The notes below the pieces were generated by a model that saw only the letters and a program-made list of their open reading frames with translations, ran no database searches and was not told the DNA's origin. A stretch of 33,977 nt of DNA from an uncultured Lachnospiraceae bacterium. Its GTDB lineage: Bacteria > Bacillota > Clostridia > Lachnospirales > Lachnospiraceae. The position numbers were made by a program, and so were the translations under genes. This document shows positions 7,538-16,064 of the stretch, piece after piece. Location: the NCBI GenBank assembly GCA_910585255.1, contig CAJUEI010000008.1:1-33977 (forward strand). The letters run 5' to 3'. Within the stretch, counting starts at the first letter, position 1; every line of letters starts with the position of its first letter.

Positions 7538-8164
7538 ATGCCAAATCAGTTGAAATACAATCAAATCCTAGATGCGCTCCAGACATTACTAGAAAATAAA
7601 AACATTCAGACTATCTCTGTGAGTGAGATTGCACAGACTGCAGGAATCGGAAAGGGAAGTATCTATTATTACTTTCCCTCAAAAGAAGCGATACTGGAAG
7701 CACTTATCACACGCAGCTATGAAAAACCTCTAGAAACGGCAAAAAATCTGGCAAAGCAGACCAATATTTCTCCTTTTATCCGAATGGCAATGATCTTTCA
7801 GGCATGCCGAAATTCTTCTTCGGAATTTCTTCGGCACGATTCTTCTGCTTCTGCCATCAGCTCACAGGAGAAGGCTTACCTTCACCAAAAATATCTGTCT
7901 CATATGGTATTAGAATTAAAACCGGCACTGACTGCTATTATTACACAGGGAATTGAATCTGGAGAGATTCACTTTGACTATCCTTCCGCACTTGCCGAAA
8001 TTGTATTAATCGTTTTGTCCATTAAACTAGATAATACTTTGATTCCTTCTTCCCCAGAAGATGTCGAAGAAACCATATTAGGACTGATCTCCCTATTAGA
8101 AAAAGGAACCGGAAATCCTTCCGGCTCATTAAACTTTTTAACCACTATGGTTGAATCACCTTAA
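7538..8164 (+). CDS. TetR/AcrR family transcriptional regulator
   Basis: N-terminal helix-turn-helix at about 27-47 (ISVSEIAQTAGIGKGSIYYYF), then PSKEAILEAL, the classical TetR signature. The helical ligand-binding remainder is not diagnostic. Length is 208 residues, normal for the family. The ATG at 7538 has AAAGGTGG directly upstream; a GTG nine bases earlier is less likely. TetR proteins are usually repressors released by a small molecule. The gene is divergent from the SCP2-hydrolase-C-ACP-A operon, whose promoter carries two matching palindromes, and it precedes a two-component system and ABC exporter on its own strand. It is therefore likely to sense the product or substrate of the pathway; the ligand is unknown. 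Confidence 0.88.
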   Translation: MPNQLKYNQILDALQTLLENKNIQTISVSEIAQTAGIGKGSIYYYFPSKEAILEALITRSYEKPLETAKNLAKQTNISPFIRMAMIFQACRNSSSEFLRHDSSASAISSQEKAYLHQKYLSHMVLELKPALTAIITQGIESGEIHFDYPSALAEIVLIVLSIKLDNTLIPSSPEDVEETILGLISLLEKGTGNPSGSLNFLTTMVESP

Positions 8165-8194
8165 AAATTATTTCAGCTATATAAGGGGAAACAT

Positions 8195-8908
8195 ATGAAA
8201 CAAGAACATATCCTTATCGTAGAGGATGAACCTTCTATTCTCTATACTTTAAAAGAAGCCCTTCTCCTCTCCGATTATCAAGTATCCACTGCCCAAACCT
8301 TAGAAGAGGCAAAAAAATCCCTTTCCTCTAATCTGGATCTGATTTTATTGGATTTAAATCTGCCTGACGGACAGGGATTTTCTTTCTGCGAAACTGTCTG
8401 CTCTGCCAATCGAATTCCTGTTATTATCCTAACGGCACTCGATGAAGATACTGATATTATCCGTGGTCTGGACTTAGGGGCAGATGACTATGTTACCAAA
8501 CCATTTAAACTGGCTGTTCTGCTTTCCCGAATAGCCGCTGTTCTCCGCCGTTCCAAACAGTCCCCAAAGGAATCTGACTTGTTAAGCTGTCAGGACATCC
8601 TTCTAAATCGAACGGATACTTCCGTTTTCTTTCAGGGAAGCCCCGTTACACTAACCGTTGGAGAATACCGGCTCCTAGAATATCTGCTTATTAATAAAAA
8701 CCGCACTTTAACCCGAGATATGCTGCTGGCACATCTATGGGATGCAGAAGGAAAATATGTTAATGATAATACCCTCACTGTTATGATAAAACGTCTTCGC
8801 AGCAAATTGACATCCGACTCGAAACAACCAATTCAAACAGTGCGGGGAATTGGCTATAAACTAGAAGACAAATTAGAAGATAAACTGGAGATTAAAAATG
8901 AAGACTAA
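8195..8908 (+). CDS. OmpR-family response regulator
   Basis: Receiver domain with acidic pocket VEDE (9-12), phosphoacceptor Asp53 (LLDLNLPDG) and Lys102 (YVTKPF), followed by a winged-helix DNA-binding domain with LTVGEYRLLEYL and VRGIGYKLE. It is 237 residues long and ends in a short repeated tail (LEDKLEDKLEIK). Its last 11 bases overlap the histidine kinase start, so the two are co-translated. It likely controls the ABC exporter downstream; a direct repeat upstream of that gene (10074-10095) has the spacing expected of an OmpR-type site. Confidence 0.93.
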   Translation: MKQEHILIVEDEPSILYTLKEALLLSDYQVSTAQTLEEAKKSLSSNLDLILLDLNLPDGQGFSFCETVCSANRIPVIILTALDEDTDIIRGLDLGADDYVTKPFKLAVLLSRIAAVLRRSKQSPKESDLLSCQDILLNRTDTSVFFQGSPVTLTVGEYRLLEYLLINKNRTLTRDMLLAHLWDAEGKYVNDNTLTVMIKRLRSKLTSDSKQPIQTVRGIGYKLEDKLEDKLEIKNED

Positions 8909-10064
8909 AAAAAGAATCCTAATCGGATTTGTTTCCTTTCTGCTGTGTTCTTTCCTACTCAGTTATTTTATGATTCGTCTCTCTGAGCGGCAGTTTTACC
9001 TACGGATAGCTGCTGTTGCATCAGAACTAAAGGAACCGTCAAAACTATTCTATACACTAAAGACATTCTCTCAAGATGCCGTTTCCTTAGGAATCCCTAT
9101 TTTAGAAGATTACGGCTATTACGGACGGCTGCTGACTTGGAAGGAACATGCAATGGTATTTATTTTTTCGGGAATTCTTGCATGTTTGTTCTTTTCCTTC
9201 TTTCTAGGGCTGCTCTTTTATCAGCACAGACGAATTCAGTTAAGAATACAAAATTTAACAGACTACCTAAAACAAATCAATCATGGTGAATATCCGCTGC
9301 ACTCCTATACAGTTGAAGATGAATGTTCCTTTTTAGAAGATGAAATCTATAAAACTGTAACCGCCCTAAGAGAAAGCCGCAGCCATGCCGTTTCAGCAAA
9401 AGAAAACCTGGCAAAAAATATGGCAGATATTTCCCATCAATTAAAAACCCCTTTAACCTCTCTTTCTATTATGGCAGAGCTGATGCAGCAATACTCTGAA
9501 AAAACCGAACAGCAAAAAATTGCATCACAGATTCTAAATCAAACCGAGCATCTCCGCAATTTAGTAGTTGCCCTGCTGCATCTCTCCCGTATGGACGCTG
9601 GTGTACTGCAGCTGATACAAAAAGAAATTTCAGTCGAAGAACTGCTTTCTTGTGCGATGGAACCTGTTCTGCCTCTCCTAAAAGAAAAGCAGCAGACCCT
9701 TCAGATCCAAAGCATATCTGACTGCACACTATTTTGTGATATCGGATGGACTGCAGAGGGAATCGAAAATATCTTAAAAAACTGCAGCGAACATACCCCT
9801 AAAAACGGCTCTATTCAAATTGCTATCTTCCAAAACCCTATCTATACGGAAATCCAAATTGAAGACAATGGAGAAGGATTTGATCCCAAAGAGCTTCCCC
9901 ATCTCTTTCAGCGATTTTATAAAGGAAAACACAGTTCCAAAGATAATATCGGCATTGGTCTTGCACTTGCCAAATCCATTATAGAACAGCAAAACGGAGA
10001 AATCCTAGCAGAAAACCGTGCAGAAGGTGGAGCACGTTTCCGAATTAAATTTTTTAAATTCTAA
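8898..10064 (+). CDS. Sensor histidine kinase
   Basis: A 388-residue membrane kinase: membrane helix at about 7-26, an extracytoplasmic loop of about 55 residues (27-82), second helix at 84-108, a HAMP-like linker, then the dimerisation domain with the phosphorylated histidine in DISHQLKTPL (His180). The ATPase domain has an N-box (IENILKNCSEHTP), DNGEGFD and GIGLALAKSII. The short sensing loop and the neighbouring FtsX-type exporter resemble antimicrobial-peptide or envelope-stress sensing systems of Firmicutes. It is translationally overlapped with its regulator. The signal is not known from sequence. Confidence 0.92.
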   Translation: MKTKKRILIGFVSFLLCSFLLSYFMIRLSERQFYLRIAAVASELKEPSKLFYTLKTFSQDAVSLGIPILEDYGYYGRLLTWKEHAMVFIFSGILACLFFSFFLGLLFYQHRRIQLRIQNLTDYLKQINHGEYPLHSYTVEDECSFLEDEIYKTVTALRESRSHAVSAKENLAKNMADISHQLKTPLTSLSIMAELMQQYSEKTEQQKIASQILNQTEHLRNLVVALLHLSRMDAGVLQLIQKEISVEELLSCAMEPVLPLLKEKQQTLQIQSISDCTLFCDIGWTAEGIENILKNCSEHTPKNGSIQIAIFQNPIYTEIQIEDNGEGFDPKELPHLFQRFYKGKHSSKDNIGIGLALAKSIIEQQNGEILAENRAEGGARFRIKFFKF

Positions 10065-10072
10065 AAATTCCA

Positions 10073-10106
10073 GTCAAATGTCACTCAAATGTCATTTGAC
10101 TTTTTT
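10073..10106 (+). promoter_or_regulatory. Direct repeat and terminator-like hairpin before the ABC exporter
   Basis: TCAAATGTCAC (10074-10084) is followed without gap by TCAAATGTCAT (10085-10095), an 11-bp direct repeat as bound by OmpR-family dimers. The same DNA forms a stem GTCAAATG (10073-10080) / CATTTGAC (10093-10100) followed by six T. It may therefore terminate the kinase transcript, be the operator for the exporter genes, or both. Confidence 0.55.
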
Positions 10107-10166
10107 AATATGAAACTTGCAGTTAAATATAAAACAATCACAATTTTTTAAGAAAGGGGTATTTGT

Positions 10167-10871
10167 ATGGAAATCCTTCGATGCGAACAGCTTACCAAAA
10201 TCTATGGTTCTAATCAAACTGCAGTCACTGCACTGAATCAAATCAATTTATCTTTAAAAAAAGGAACCTTTACTGCTATTATCGGTACTTCCGGCTCGGG
10301 AAAATCTACTCTGCTTCATCTGTTAGGAGGAGTAGACACACCAACCTCCGGCAAAATTTTCATTGAAGACACAAATATTGCCAGTTTAAATGAAAAACAA
10401 CTTTCTATCTTTCGCAGAAGAAAAGTAGGGCTGGTCTACCAATTCTATAATTTAATTCCCACCTTAACGGTACAGCAGAATATTCTGCTTCCTATGCTTT
10501 TAGACGGACAAAAACCCGATCTCCCCCACTTTAATGAACTGGTCAAAATCCTTGGTCTTTCCAACCGTCTCTCTCATCTGCCAAGTGAACTCTCCGGCGG
10601 ACAGCAGCAGCGTACTGCGATTGGAAGAGCCCTAATCTACCGCCCTGCTATTTTGCTTGCAGATGAACCAACCGGCAACCTAGATCGAAAAAACTCGGAA
10701 GAAATTCTTAATCTACTGAAATTGTCCAACAAACACTACGGACAGACCATCCTTTTAATTACCCATGACGAAAAGATTGCACTGGGAGCCGAACGCATTA
10801 TTACTATGGAAGACGGAAAAATTTTATCAGATGAATCCTGCCAAAAGGAACTTCAGGAGGTGAAACAATGA
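10167..10871 (+). CDS. ABC transporter ATP-binding protein (MacB/LolD-like)
   Basis: A 234-residue ATPase with Walker A GTSGSGKST (40-48), Q-loop (Gln92, VYQFYNLIP), signature LSGGQQQR (142-149), Walker B LLADEP (163-168) and switch histidine in LITHDEK. The sequence places it with the MacB/LolD/FtsE group that powers FtsX-type permeases. These work as mechanotransmitting exporters or resistance pumps rather than importers. Start ATG with AAAGGGG upstream. The stop overlaps the permease start by 4 bases (ATGA). Confidence 0.93.
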   Translation: MEILRCEQLTKIYGSNQTAVTALNQINLSLKKGTFTAIIGTSGSGKSTLLHLLGGVDTPTSGKIFIEDTNIASLNEKQLSIFRRRKVGLVYQFYNLIPTLTVQQNILLPMLLDGQKPDLPHFNELVKILGLSNRLSHLPSELSGGQQQRTAIGRALIYRPAILLADEPTGNLDRKNSEEILNLLKLSNKHYGQTILLITHDEKIALGAERIITMEDGKILSDESCQKELQEVKQ

Positions 10872-13525
10872 AACTATTACTGCACTATACCCTTGACAAT
10901 ATCCGCAGAAACAAGCGTACCTCCTGTTCCATTTGTATTGCAGTCCTTCTTTCCTCCATTTTGCTCTCTACCGCCTGTATCTATCTCTATTCCCTCTACC
11001 AATGGCGAAGTGACTTAGAAATCAGACAGAGCGGAAACTGGCATGCCGAATTAGGAGGGGAAATTCAAGCAGATCAACTTTCTCTAATTGATTCTCATTT
11101 AGAAATAGAAAAAAGTATGATCAAAGGAGAATATCAAATTGTAAAACTGCCTTCCGATTCCTCGCTCCCTTACTTACTTCTAAGAAATGCCGATCAATCC
11201 TATTGGGACGAAATGGCAGAACAATTTTTTATTCTGGAAGGACACGTTCCGCAAAAACCAGGAGATATTGTAATAGCAAAATCATTTTTCCAAAAAAATC
11301 CCCAATACCAAATAGGAGATACCATTACTCTGCCTGTTGGAAAACGATTGGATGGAGCAACCAAATTAGATGTAGAAACCAGACGAGACAGTGAAACTTT
11401 TAAAAAAGAGGGAGCAATCACTCTTACCCTAGTAGGAAAACTGGATGTCACCACCTCTACTGTCACACCCGGCTACTATGCTATGGGATATCTTGACCGC
11501 ACCACACTCGACCCAAAAGAAGAACTTGTGGTCTATGTAAAATTAAAAAACATAAGAAAAACCTACCAAGTTATGCCAAAATTAGCAGACACTCTAGGTA
11601 TTCCAAAAAACGAGTACGGAAGCTATGAAAATCACTTTTCCTACCATACTGCCTTACTCATGCTCCATCTAGTCTTCCCTCCAGAAAGCAATTTTCACAT
11701 TCAAAACTACTTCTCTTTTCTTTTAATGGGAATTTTGCTTTTCTTGATTGCCTGTGCATTTATCTATATTATTCAAAATATATTTTCTCTCTCTGCACAG
11801 CGAAAAACCATACAGCTTGGCATCTTCCGATCCATCGGTGCCTCACCCTCCCAGATTCGATTTGTCCTCTTATCGGAATGTCTTCTATTGTCCATCGTTC
11901 CGATTTTTCTAGGACTGCTGATTGGATATCTCTTTACAAAATTTACTTTAGGAATCTATGTACAAATACTAGGAGAGCTGATCTCTTATCCAATTCAGAC
12001 CAGATGTTCTTTCCTTACAATACTCCTAGCCTTTCTGCTCTGTTTTGCCACAGTATGGGTTTCTGCATGGATTCCGGCACACCGAACCTCCCGTCTTTCC
12101 CCAATCGAATCTATCCGTGGAAAGCAGTCCTGTCTGCACGATAAAAAACCTCCTAAAATAGGATGGTTATTTCGCCATTTCGGAATAGAAGGCTCCCTCG
12201 CTTCCATCTCCTATTCCGCACATCGCAAAACATTTCGCAGCAGTATCAGTGCCCTGTTTTTCTGCCTTCTTCTATCAACCGGATTTAGCTGCCTAGTTGA
12301 GATCAGCAACTTTAACTCAGAAAGAAACAATGATGCAATGACCTACAATATCACAAGCCGGCTGCAGACAACTTCTCCATTCAATCCAGAGATGATAGAA
12401 GAAATCACACAGATAGAAGGAATAAAAACCATCATCTGGTACTGTCAAACCAATGCTGCCTATTGGGCATCCGAATCCGAACAAAGCCAGGAATTTCAAG
12501 AAAATGGAGGATTTGCAGCAGTTAAGAATCCCTCGCTCTATAACCTCCACTTCGAAAATAACAAATGGCGTACACCCGTCTATCTTTTAGGAATTGCCGA
12601 CTCCTATTTTGATGAATACTGCCGTACAATCGGAATTTCCCCGGAACCATTCTATCAGCCAGACCAGTTTTCCGCCGTTGCCTACAGCAGTGCTCCCCTC
12701 TATCCGTTCAGCAATTATCTAGAAAAAGCAATACAATGCTATCCTCTTTTAGATTTCTATAATGGACAACTGCTGCAGTTAGAGGAAAAAACAAGAGACT
12801 CTATGGAAACCGATTACCGTTTTTCTGTTCGTATTATACCGACCACTGTTACGCCAGCTTTAAATCCTTTTCGTACAGGCGATTATAGTATTCGGCTCTA
12901 TATGCCCCTTTCCTGTTATTATAAAATTATAACAAACTTTATTCCAGATTCCGCCGCAAAATCTTATCGGTTAAATATTGATATTCAAACTGCACCGGAA
13001 AACGATCTGCAGGTAACAAAAGAATTCCGGCAGCTTTTATCTGCTTGGTTTGCAGAAGAAGACATCTATCTTATCAGTATTGCCGAAGAAAAAAGAAATA
13101 CCGATATTCAAACCTTTGCTATGGAAATTGTTATCTGGTGTATCAGTCTTCTTTTCGCACTGATTGGAATCTCTACTGCTTTTCTTACGGTTACTGCTTC
13201 TATGCAGCAAAGAAGACGGGAATATGCGATGTTTCGTTCAGTTGGAATGGATTTTCAAGGAATAAAAAAACTAATATTGTTAGAAGGAATTCGTCTTGCT
13301 GTTACTCCGATTTGTCTTACCATTCCTATTTTATTTGTTACACTTCATTTTTTATTTAAGATAAATGAGATTAGTTGGAACGAATTTTCCCCTTACTTTC
13401 CGACTGTAAAACTCATAATTAGTATTGTTTTGGAATTAGTTGCTGTTGCAGGAGCTTACTGGATTTCTTCCAAACAGATTCGGCGGGATATTATTATAGA
13501 AGCAATCCGGGAAGATACGATATAA
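10868..13525 (+). CDS. ABC transporter permease with two FtsX domains
   Basis: An 885-residue permease. Membrane helix 1 lies at about 19-41, followed by an extracytoplasmic region of some 230 residues. A block of three helices follows (about 280-400), containing the FtsX motif RKTIQLGIFRSIGASPSQI. After a cytoplasmic linker, a second copy of the fold begins with a helix at about 455-475, a second large external region, and three terminal helices with RRREYAMFRSVGMDFQGI. This 4+4 helix plan fits MacB-like Firmicute permeases, longer than BceB. A strong AGGAGGTGA site lies upstream. Exported or sensed molecules are unknown. Context suggests protection against, or export of, the product of the divergent operon, or response to an envelope-active peptide. 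Confidence 0.9.
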   Translation: MKLLLHYTLDNIRRNKRTSCSICIAVLLSSILLSTACIYLYSLYQWRSDLEIRQSGNWHAELGGEIQADQLSLIDSHLEIEKSMIKGEYQIVKLPSDSSLPYLLLRNADQSYWDEMAEQFFILEGHVPQKPGDIVIAKSFFQKNPQYQIGDTITLPVGKRLDGATKLDVETRRDSETFKKEGAITLTLVGKLDVTTSTVTPGYYAMGYLDRTTLDPKEELVVYVKLKNIRKTYQVMPKLADTLGIPKNEYGSYENHFSYHTALLMLHLVFPPESNFHIQNYFSFLLMGILLFLIACAFIYIIQNIFSLSAQRKTIQLGIFRSIGASPSQIRFVLLSECLLLSIVPIFLGLLIGYLFTKFTLGIYVQILGELISYPIQTRCSFLTILLAFLLCFATVWVSAWIPAHRTSRLSPIESIRGKQSCLHDKKPPKIGWLFRHFGIEGSLASISYSAHRKTFRSSISALFFCLLLSTGFSCLVEISNFNSERNNDAMTYNITSRLQTTSPFNPEMIEEITQIEGIKTIIWYCQTNAAYWASESEQSQEFQENGGFAAVKNPSLYNLHFENNKWRTPVYLLGIADSYFDEYCRTIGISPEPFYQPDQFSAVAYSSAPLYPFSNYLEKAIQCYPLLDFYNGQLLQLEEKTRDSMETDYRFSVRIIPTTVTPALNPFRTGDYSIRLYMPLSCYYKIITNFIPDSAAKSYRLNIDIQTAPENDLQVTKEFRQLLSAWFAEEDIYLISIAEEKRNTDIQTFAMEIVIWCISLLFALIGISTAFLTVTASMQQRRREYAMFRSVGMDFQGIKKLILLEGIRLAVTPICLTIPILFVTLHFLFKINEISWNEFSPYFPTVKLIISIVLELVAVAGAYWISSKQIRRDIIIEAIREDTI

Positions 13526-13567
13526 TTGATAGCTTGATACTCTCCGGGAATTATTGGGGAAGAGGAC

Positions 13568-13813
13568 GCGAGAACGGGAAAGCGATCCCTCACTGCCGCT
13601 CCGCTCTCCAGAAAGTAAGAAAGTCTAATGCCTCTGAATCTACGTGTATCCAACCGGACGGACCGGCACGCAATTCGCCTCTGCAGGAGGCTAAACACGT
13701 GCCTTTTTTTGCCATTGGCAATGGCAAAAAATCCTAGTGGATCGACAGAGGCATAAGACTTTCTAACTTTCTTCCGAAGTCACGGCAGGGAGGGATCGCT
13801 TTCCCGCCCTAAC
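13568..13813 (-). repeat. Structured repeat, copy B (type 1)
   Basis: Reads on the minus strand from 13813. The core outer arms 13575-13598 and 13783-13806 pair over 24 bp with one mismatch and have a sequence unlike copy A. The nested stem is GGCACG...CGTGCC enclosing GCCTC...GAGGC, where the other copies have GGGGTG...CACCCC enclosing GCCCG...CGGGC, so both sides changed together. The terminator-like hairpin is TTGCCATTG...CAATGGCAA. The small ATCC...GGAT hairpin, CCGGTCCGTCCGG and the AGTCTTATGCCTCTG helix are all present. Confidence 0.85.
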
Positions 13814-14026
13814 TGCCTTTTCCTACCTATAAATTTATAGTTGCTTCATACATCCATAGAGAAAAATAAATCTCCCTTTGCTAAAATAAAACAGAATAAA
13901 TTTCTTTTTTCATTCTTCCAAATACAAAACAATCTGCTTAGAAATATATTCCTTAAAAAATCTAAAAAATATGAAAAAGAAATAAAGCAAAGAAAAAATA
14001 CAAAACGTAGATTATGAGACAATACA
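13814..14026. other. AT-rich spacer between divergent repeats B and C
   Basis: No reading frame is supported. Bases next to copy B (TATGGATGTATGAAGCAAC on the minus strand) resemble the 5' flank of copies A and D. Bases next to copy C (AACGTAGATTATGAGACAATA) resemble the 5' flank of copy E. These are the best places to look for promoters of the elements, but no confident -35/-10 pair was found. Confidence 0.5.
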
Positions 14027-14257
14027 GCCAGAGTGCATTAGGGGGACGATGTGACTTCGGAGGAAAGCTAGAAGCTCTTAGACTTCTGTCGATCTCTAGG
14101 ATTTTTGCCATCTTCTGATGGCAAAAAAGGGGTGTGTTTAGCCCGCTGTACGGGCGAATTGCACCCCGTTCCGTCCGGTCAGATGTGCCTAAATCCAGAA
14201 GTCTTAGAGCTTCTGCTTTTCGGAGAGCGGAACAGCGTCCCCCTAATGCACTCTGGC
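14027..14257 (+). repeat. Structured repeat, copy C (type 2)
   Basis: Outer arms 14027-14052 and 14232-14257 pair over 26 bp with one mismatch (GCCAGAGTGCATTAGGGGGA side). The long inner helix is GAAGCTCTTAGACTTCTG with CAGAAGTCTTAGAGCTTC, different from type 1 (GTCTTATGCTTCTG) yet still complementary. The hairpins GCCATC...GATGGC and GGGGTG...CACCCC with nested GCCCG...CGGGC are present; the CCGG hairpin carries one mismatch. It ends 48 bases before the promoter of the LytTR gene. Confidence 0.85.
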
Positions 14258-14304
14258 GTCCCCTTCGAAACCCAATTTATACGATCCCAACTATAAATAA
14301 AAGT

Positions 14305-14332
14305 TTTACAATCCTAAAATTTCTGTTATAAT
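14305..14332 (+). promoter_or_regulatory. Promoter of the LytTR regulator
   Basis: TTTACA (14305-14310) and TATAAT (14327-14332) with a 16-base spacer, about 55 bases before the start codon and just downstream of repeat copy C. Confidence 0.65.
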
Positions 14333-14387
14333 ATATAATAAAGATCCTTTATCCACCAACAATTACAAAGAAAATATAGGAGTAATC

Positions 14388-15098
14388 ATGCAGAAAATCG
14401 CAATTTGTGATGACGAATCCTCCGCCCTCACTCAATTATCCAATTATATTGCACAATACCAATCCCTCTGCCAAGACACCCTTTTTGTAGAAACCTATAC
14501 CTCCGCTGAATCCTTACTCTCTCAATTTCATCATCAATTTGATATTATTTTTTTAGATATTGAAATCAAAGAATCCAATGGCATTGATCTGGCAAAAACT
14601 CTTCGCAGTTTAGGTTGTGATGCTATCCTTATCTTTGTTACACAATACCTGCAATTTGCTACAGAAGGTTATAAAGTAAATGCTTTTCGCTATCTTTTAA
14701 AACCGATCTCCTACCATTCTTTTCAAAATGAATTATCGGGTGCAATCGCTCAGGCAAAAATGCGAAAAAAAGAAATTACAATTTTAACAGAACACCATAC
14801 CTGGCAAAAAGTAACCAGCAGCCACATTTTCTCTGCCGAAATTTTTCAGAGGAATACTATCCTATACTTAGAAAGCAGTGAAATCCATACCTTAGAACCA
14901 CTAAAAAGTATTTACAGCAAACTAGAACCAATCGGATTTATTAAAATTTATAAAAATAGTATTGTAAATCCAGAGAAGATAACCAGCTATACAAATTCAC
15001 AAGTTACTTTGTCCAACGGAAGAACCATTCCTATCAGCCGCCACCGCTATGCAGAATTTAAGAAAAAATATATGCAGTATTGGGAAAAACTTTTATAA
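14388..15098 (+). CDS. Orphan LytTR-family response regulator
   Basis: Receiver domain with ICDDE (6-10), phosphoacceptor Asp57 (IFLDIEI) and Lys in YLLKPIS, then a LytTR DNA-binding domain (ILYLESSEIHTLEPLKSIYSKL...FIKIYKNSIVNPEKI, ending SRHRYAEFKKKY). It is 236 residues long, like AgrA or VirR. LytTR regulators bind direct repeats upstream of bacteriocin, virulence or quorum genes. No histidine kinase or peptide gene adjoins, so its partner must be elsewhere. Start ATG with AGGAG upstream. It sits between the divergent repeat pair B/C and the convergent rsmI gene. Confidence 0.9.
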   Translation: MQKIAICDDESSALTQLSNYIAQYQSLCQDTLFVETYTSAESLLSQFHHQFDIIFLDIEIKESNGIDLAKTLRSLGCDAILIFVTQYLQFATEGYKVNAFRYLLKPISYHSFQNELSGAIAQAKMRKKEITILTEHHTWQKVTSSHIFSAEIFQRNTILYLESSEIHTLEPLKSIYSKLEPIGFIKIYKNSIVNPEKITSYTNSQVTLSNGRTIPISRHRYAEFKKKYMQYWEKLL

Positions 15099-15161
15099 AT
15101 CCAGCAAATACAAATCATTCTTTTCTTGTTTATTTTAAAGATACAGTGACAAATGTAGTGG

Positions 15162-15189
15162 TTTTCTCCAACCCTAGAGAAAAATATTT
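15162..15189 (+). terminator. Possible terminator after the LytTR gene
   Basis: TTTTCTC (15162-15168) pairs with GAGAAAA (15177-15183) and is followed by an A/T run. It lies between convergent genes; the stem is short, so the call is weak. Confidence 0.35.
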
Positions 15190-15196
15190 ATTTTAT

Positions 15197-16051
15197 TCAG
15201 TCCTCCCCCAATTTTCGAAGCAAAGACTGATAAATATCTCGCTTTGTTGTCCCCCTGTCCTTTGCCACTCTCTTCATTGCTTCCTTTTTCTCAATCCCCT
15301 GCTTTTCATAATACGCCATATGCTCCTCAATCCCCATCTGCATCCAATCTTGCTGTGCTTCTTCCTTTAATTCAGCATAACTTTTCCCTTCTATTATAAG
15401 TACATATTCCCCGCGAGGCTCTTCCTTCTCAAAATACTCTAACGCCTCAGAAATTGTAGTCGGCAGAATTGTCTCAAACTTTTTTGTCAATTCTCGGCAA
15501 AGCGTCAGACGCCGATCCCCTAACACGTTCAAAAGTTCCCCCAGTGTTCGAACCAAACGATGCGGTGCCTCATAGAGAAGAATCGTTCGTGTCTCTGTCC
15601 TTAATTCCTCTAAAATTTGTTCTTTTTCTTTTTTATCAGAGGGCAGAAATGCCTCAAATGCAAACCGGCGAGTAGCAAGCCCGGAAAGCGTCAATGCCGT
15701 AATACAGGCAGATGGTCCGGGCAGAGAAGTCACTTCTATCCCAGCCTTATAACACTGACGAACCAGTTCTTCCCCAGGATCGGATATCCCAGGGGTTCCG
15801 GCGTCTGTAATCAGTGCAACCTGCACTCCCTCCTGAATTCGTTCTACCAGATAACGTGCCTTCTCCACTTTATTAAATTCATGATAACTTGTCATAGGTG
15901 TCTGAATCCCATAATAATTCAGCAGCTTTATACTATGTCTGGTATCCTCAGCCGCAATCAAATCCACTTCCTTTAATATTCGAACAACCCGAAACGTAAT
16001 ATCTTCCAAATTTCCAATTGGCGTAGCACATAAGTACAATCGTCCCTGCAT
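15197..16051 (-). CDS. rsmI: 16S rRNA (cytidine-1402-2'-O)-methyltransferase
   Basis: RsmI uses S-adenosylmethionine to methylate the 2'-O of C1402 in the decoding centre of 16S rRNA. Seen: N-terminal GRLYLCATPIGNLEDITFRV, AAEDTRHS, ALITDAGTPGISDPG, SLPGPSA, and FEAFLP, all typical of this tetrapyrrole-methylase-fold family. The start at 16051 is chosen because AAGGAGG lies 8 bases upstream; longer readings to 16105 overlap the previous gene. At 284 residues it has the usual length. Last gene of the yaaR operon, matching yabC of Bacillus in position. Confidence 0.95.
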   Translation of the reverse strand: MQGRLYLCATPIGNLEDITFRVVRILKEVDLIAAEDTRHSIKLLNYYGIQTPMTSYHEFNKVEKARYLVERIQEGVQVALITDAGTPGISDPGEELVRQCYKAGIEVTSLPGPSACITALTLSGLATRRFAFEAFLPSDKKEKEQILEELRTETRTILLYEAPHRLVRTLGELLNVLGDRRLTLCRELTKKFETILPTTISEALEYFEKEEPRGEYVLIIEGKSYAELKEEAQQDWMQMGIEEHMAYYEKQGIEKKEAMKRVAKDRGTTKRDIYQSLLRKLGED

Positions 16052-16064
16052 CAGCATCCCCTCC

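Noticed and set aside
15080..15370. Open frame after the LytTR regulator
   Set aside because: It overlaps the convergent rsmI gene on the opposite strand and has no recognisable protein features.
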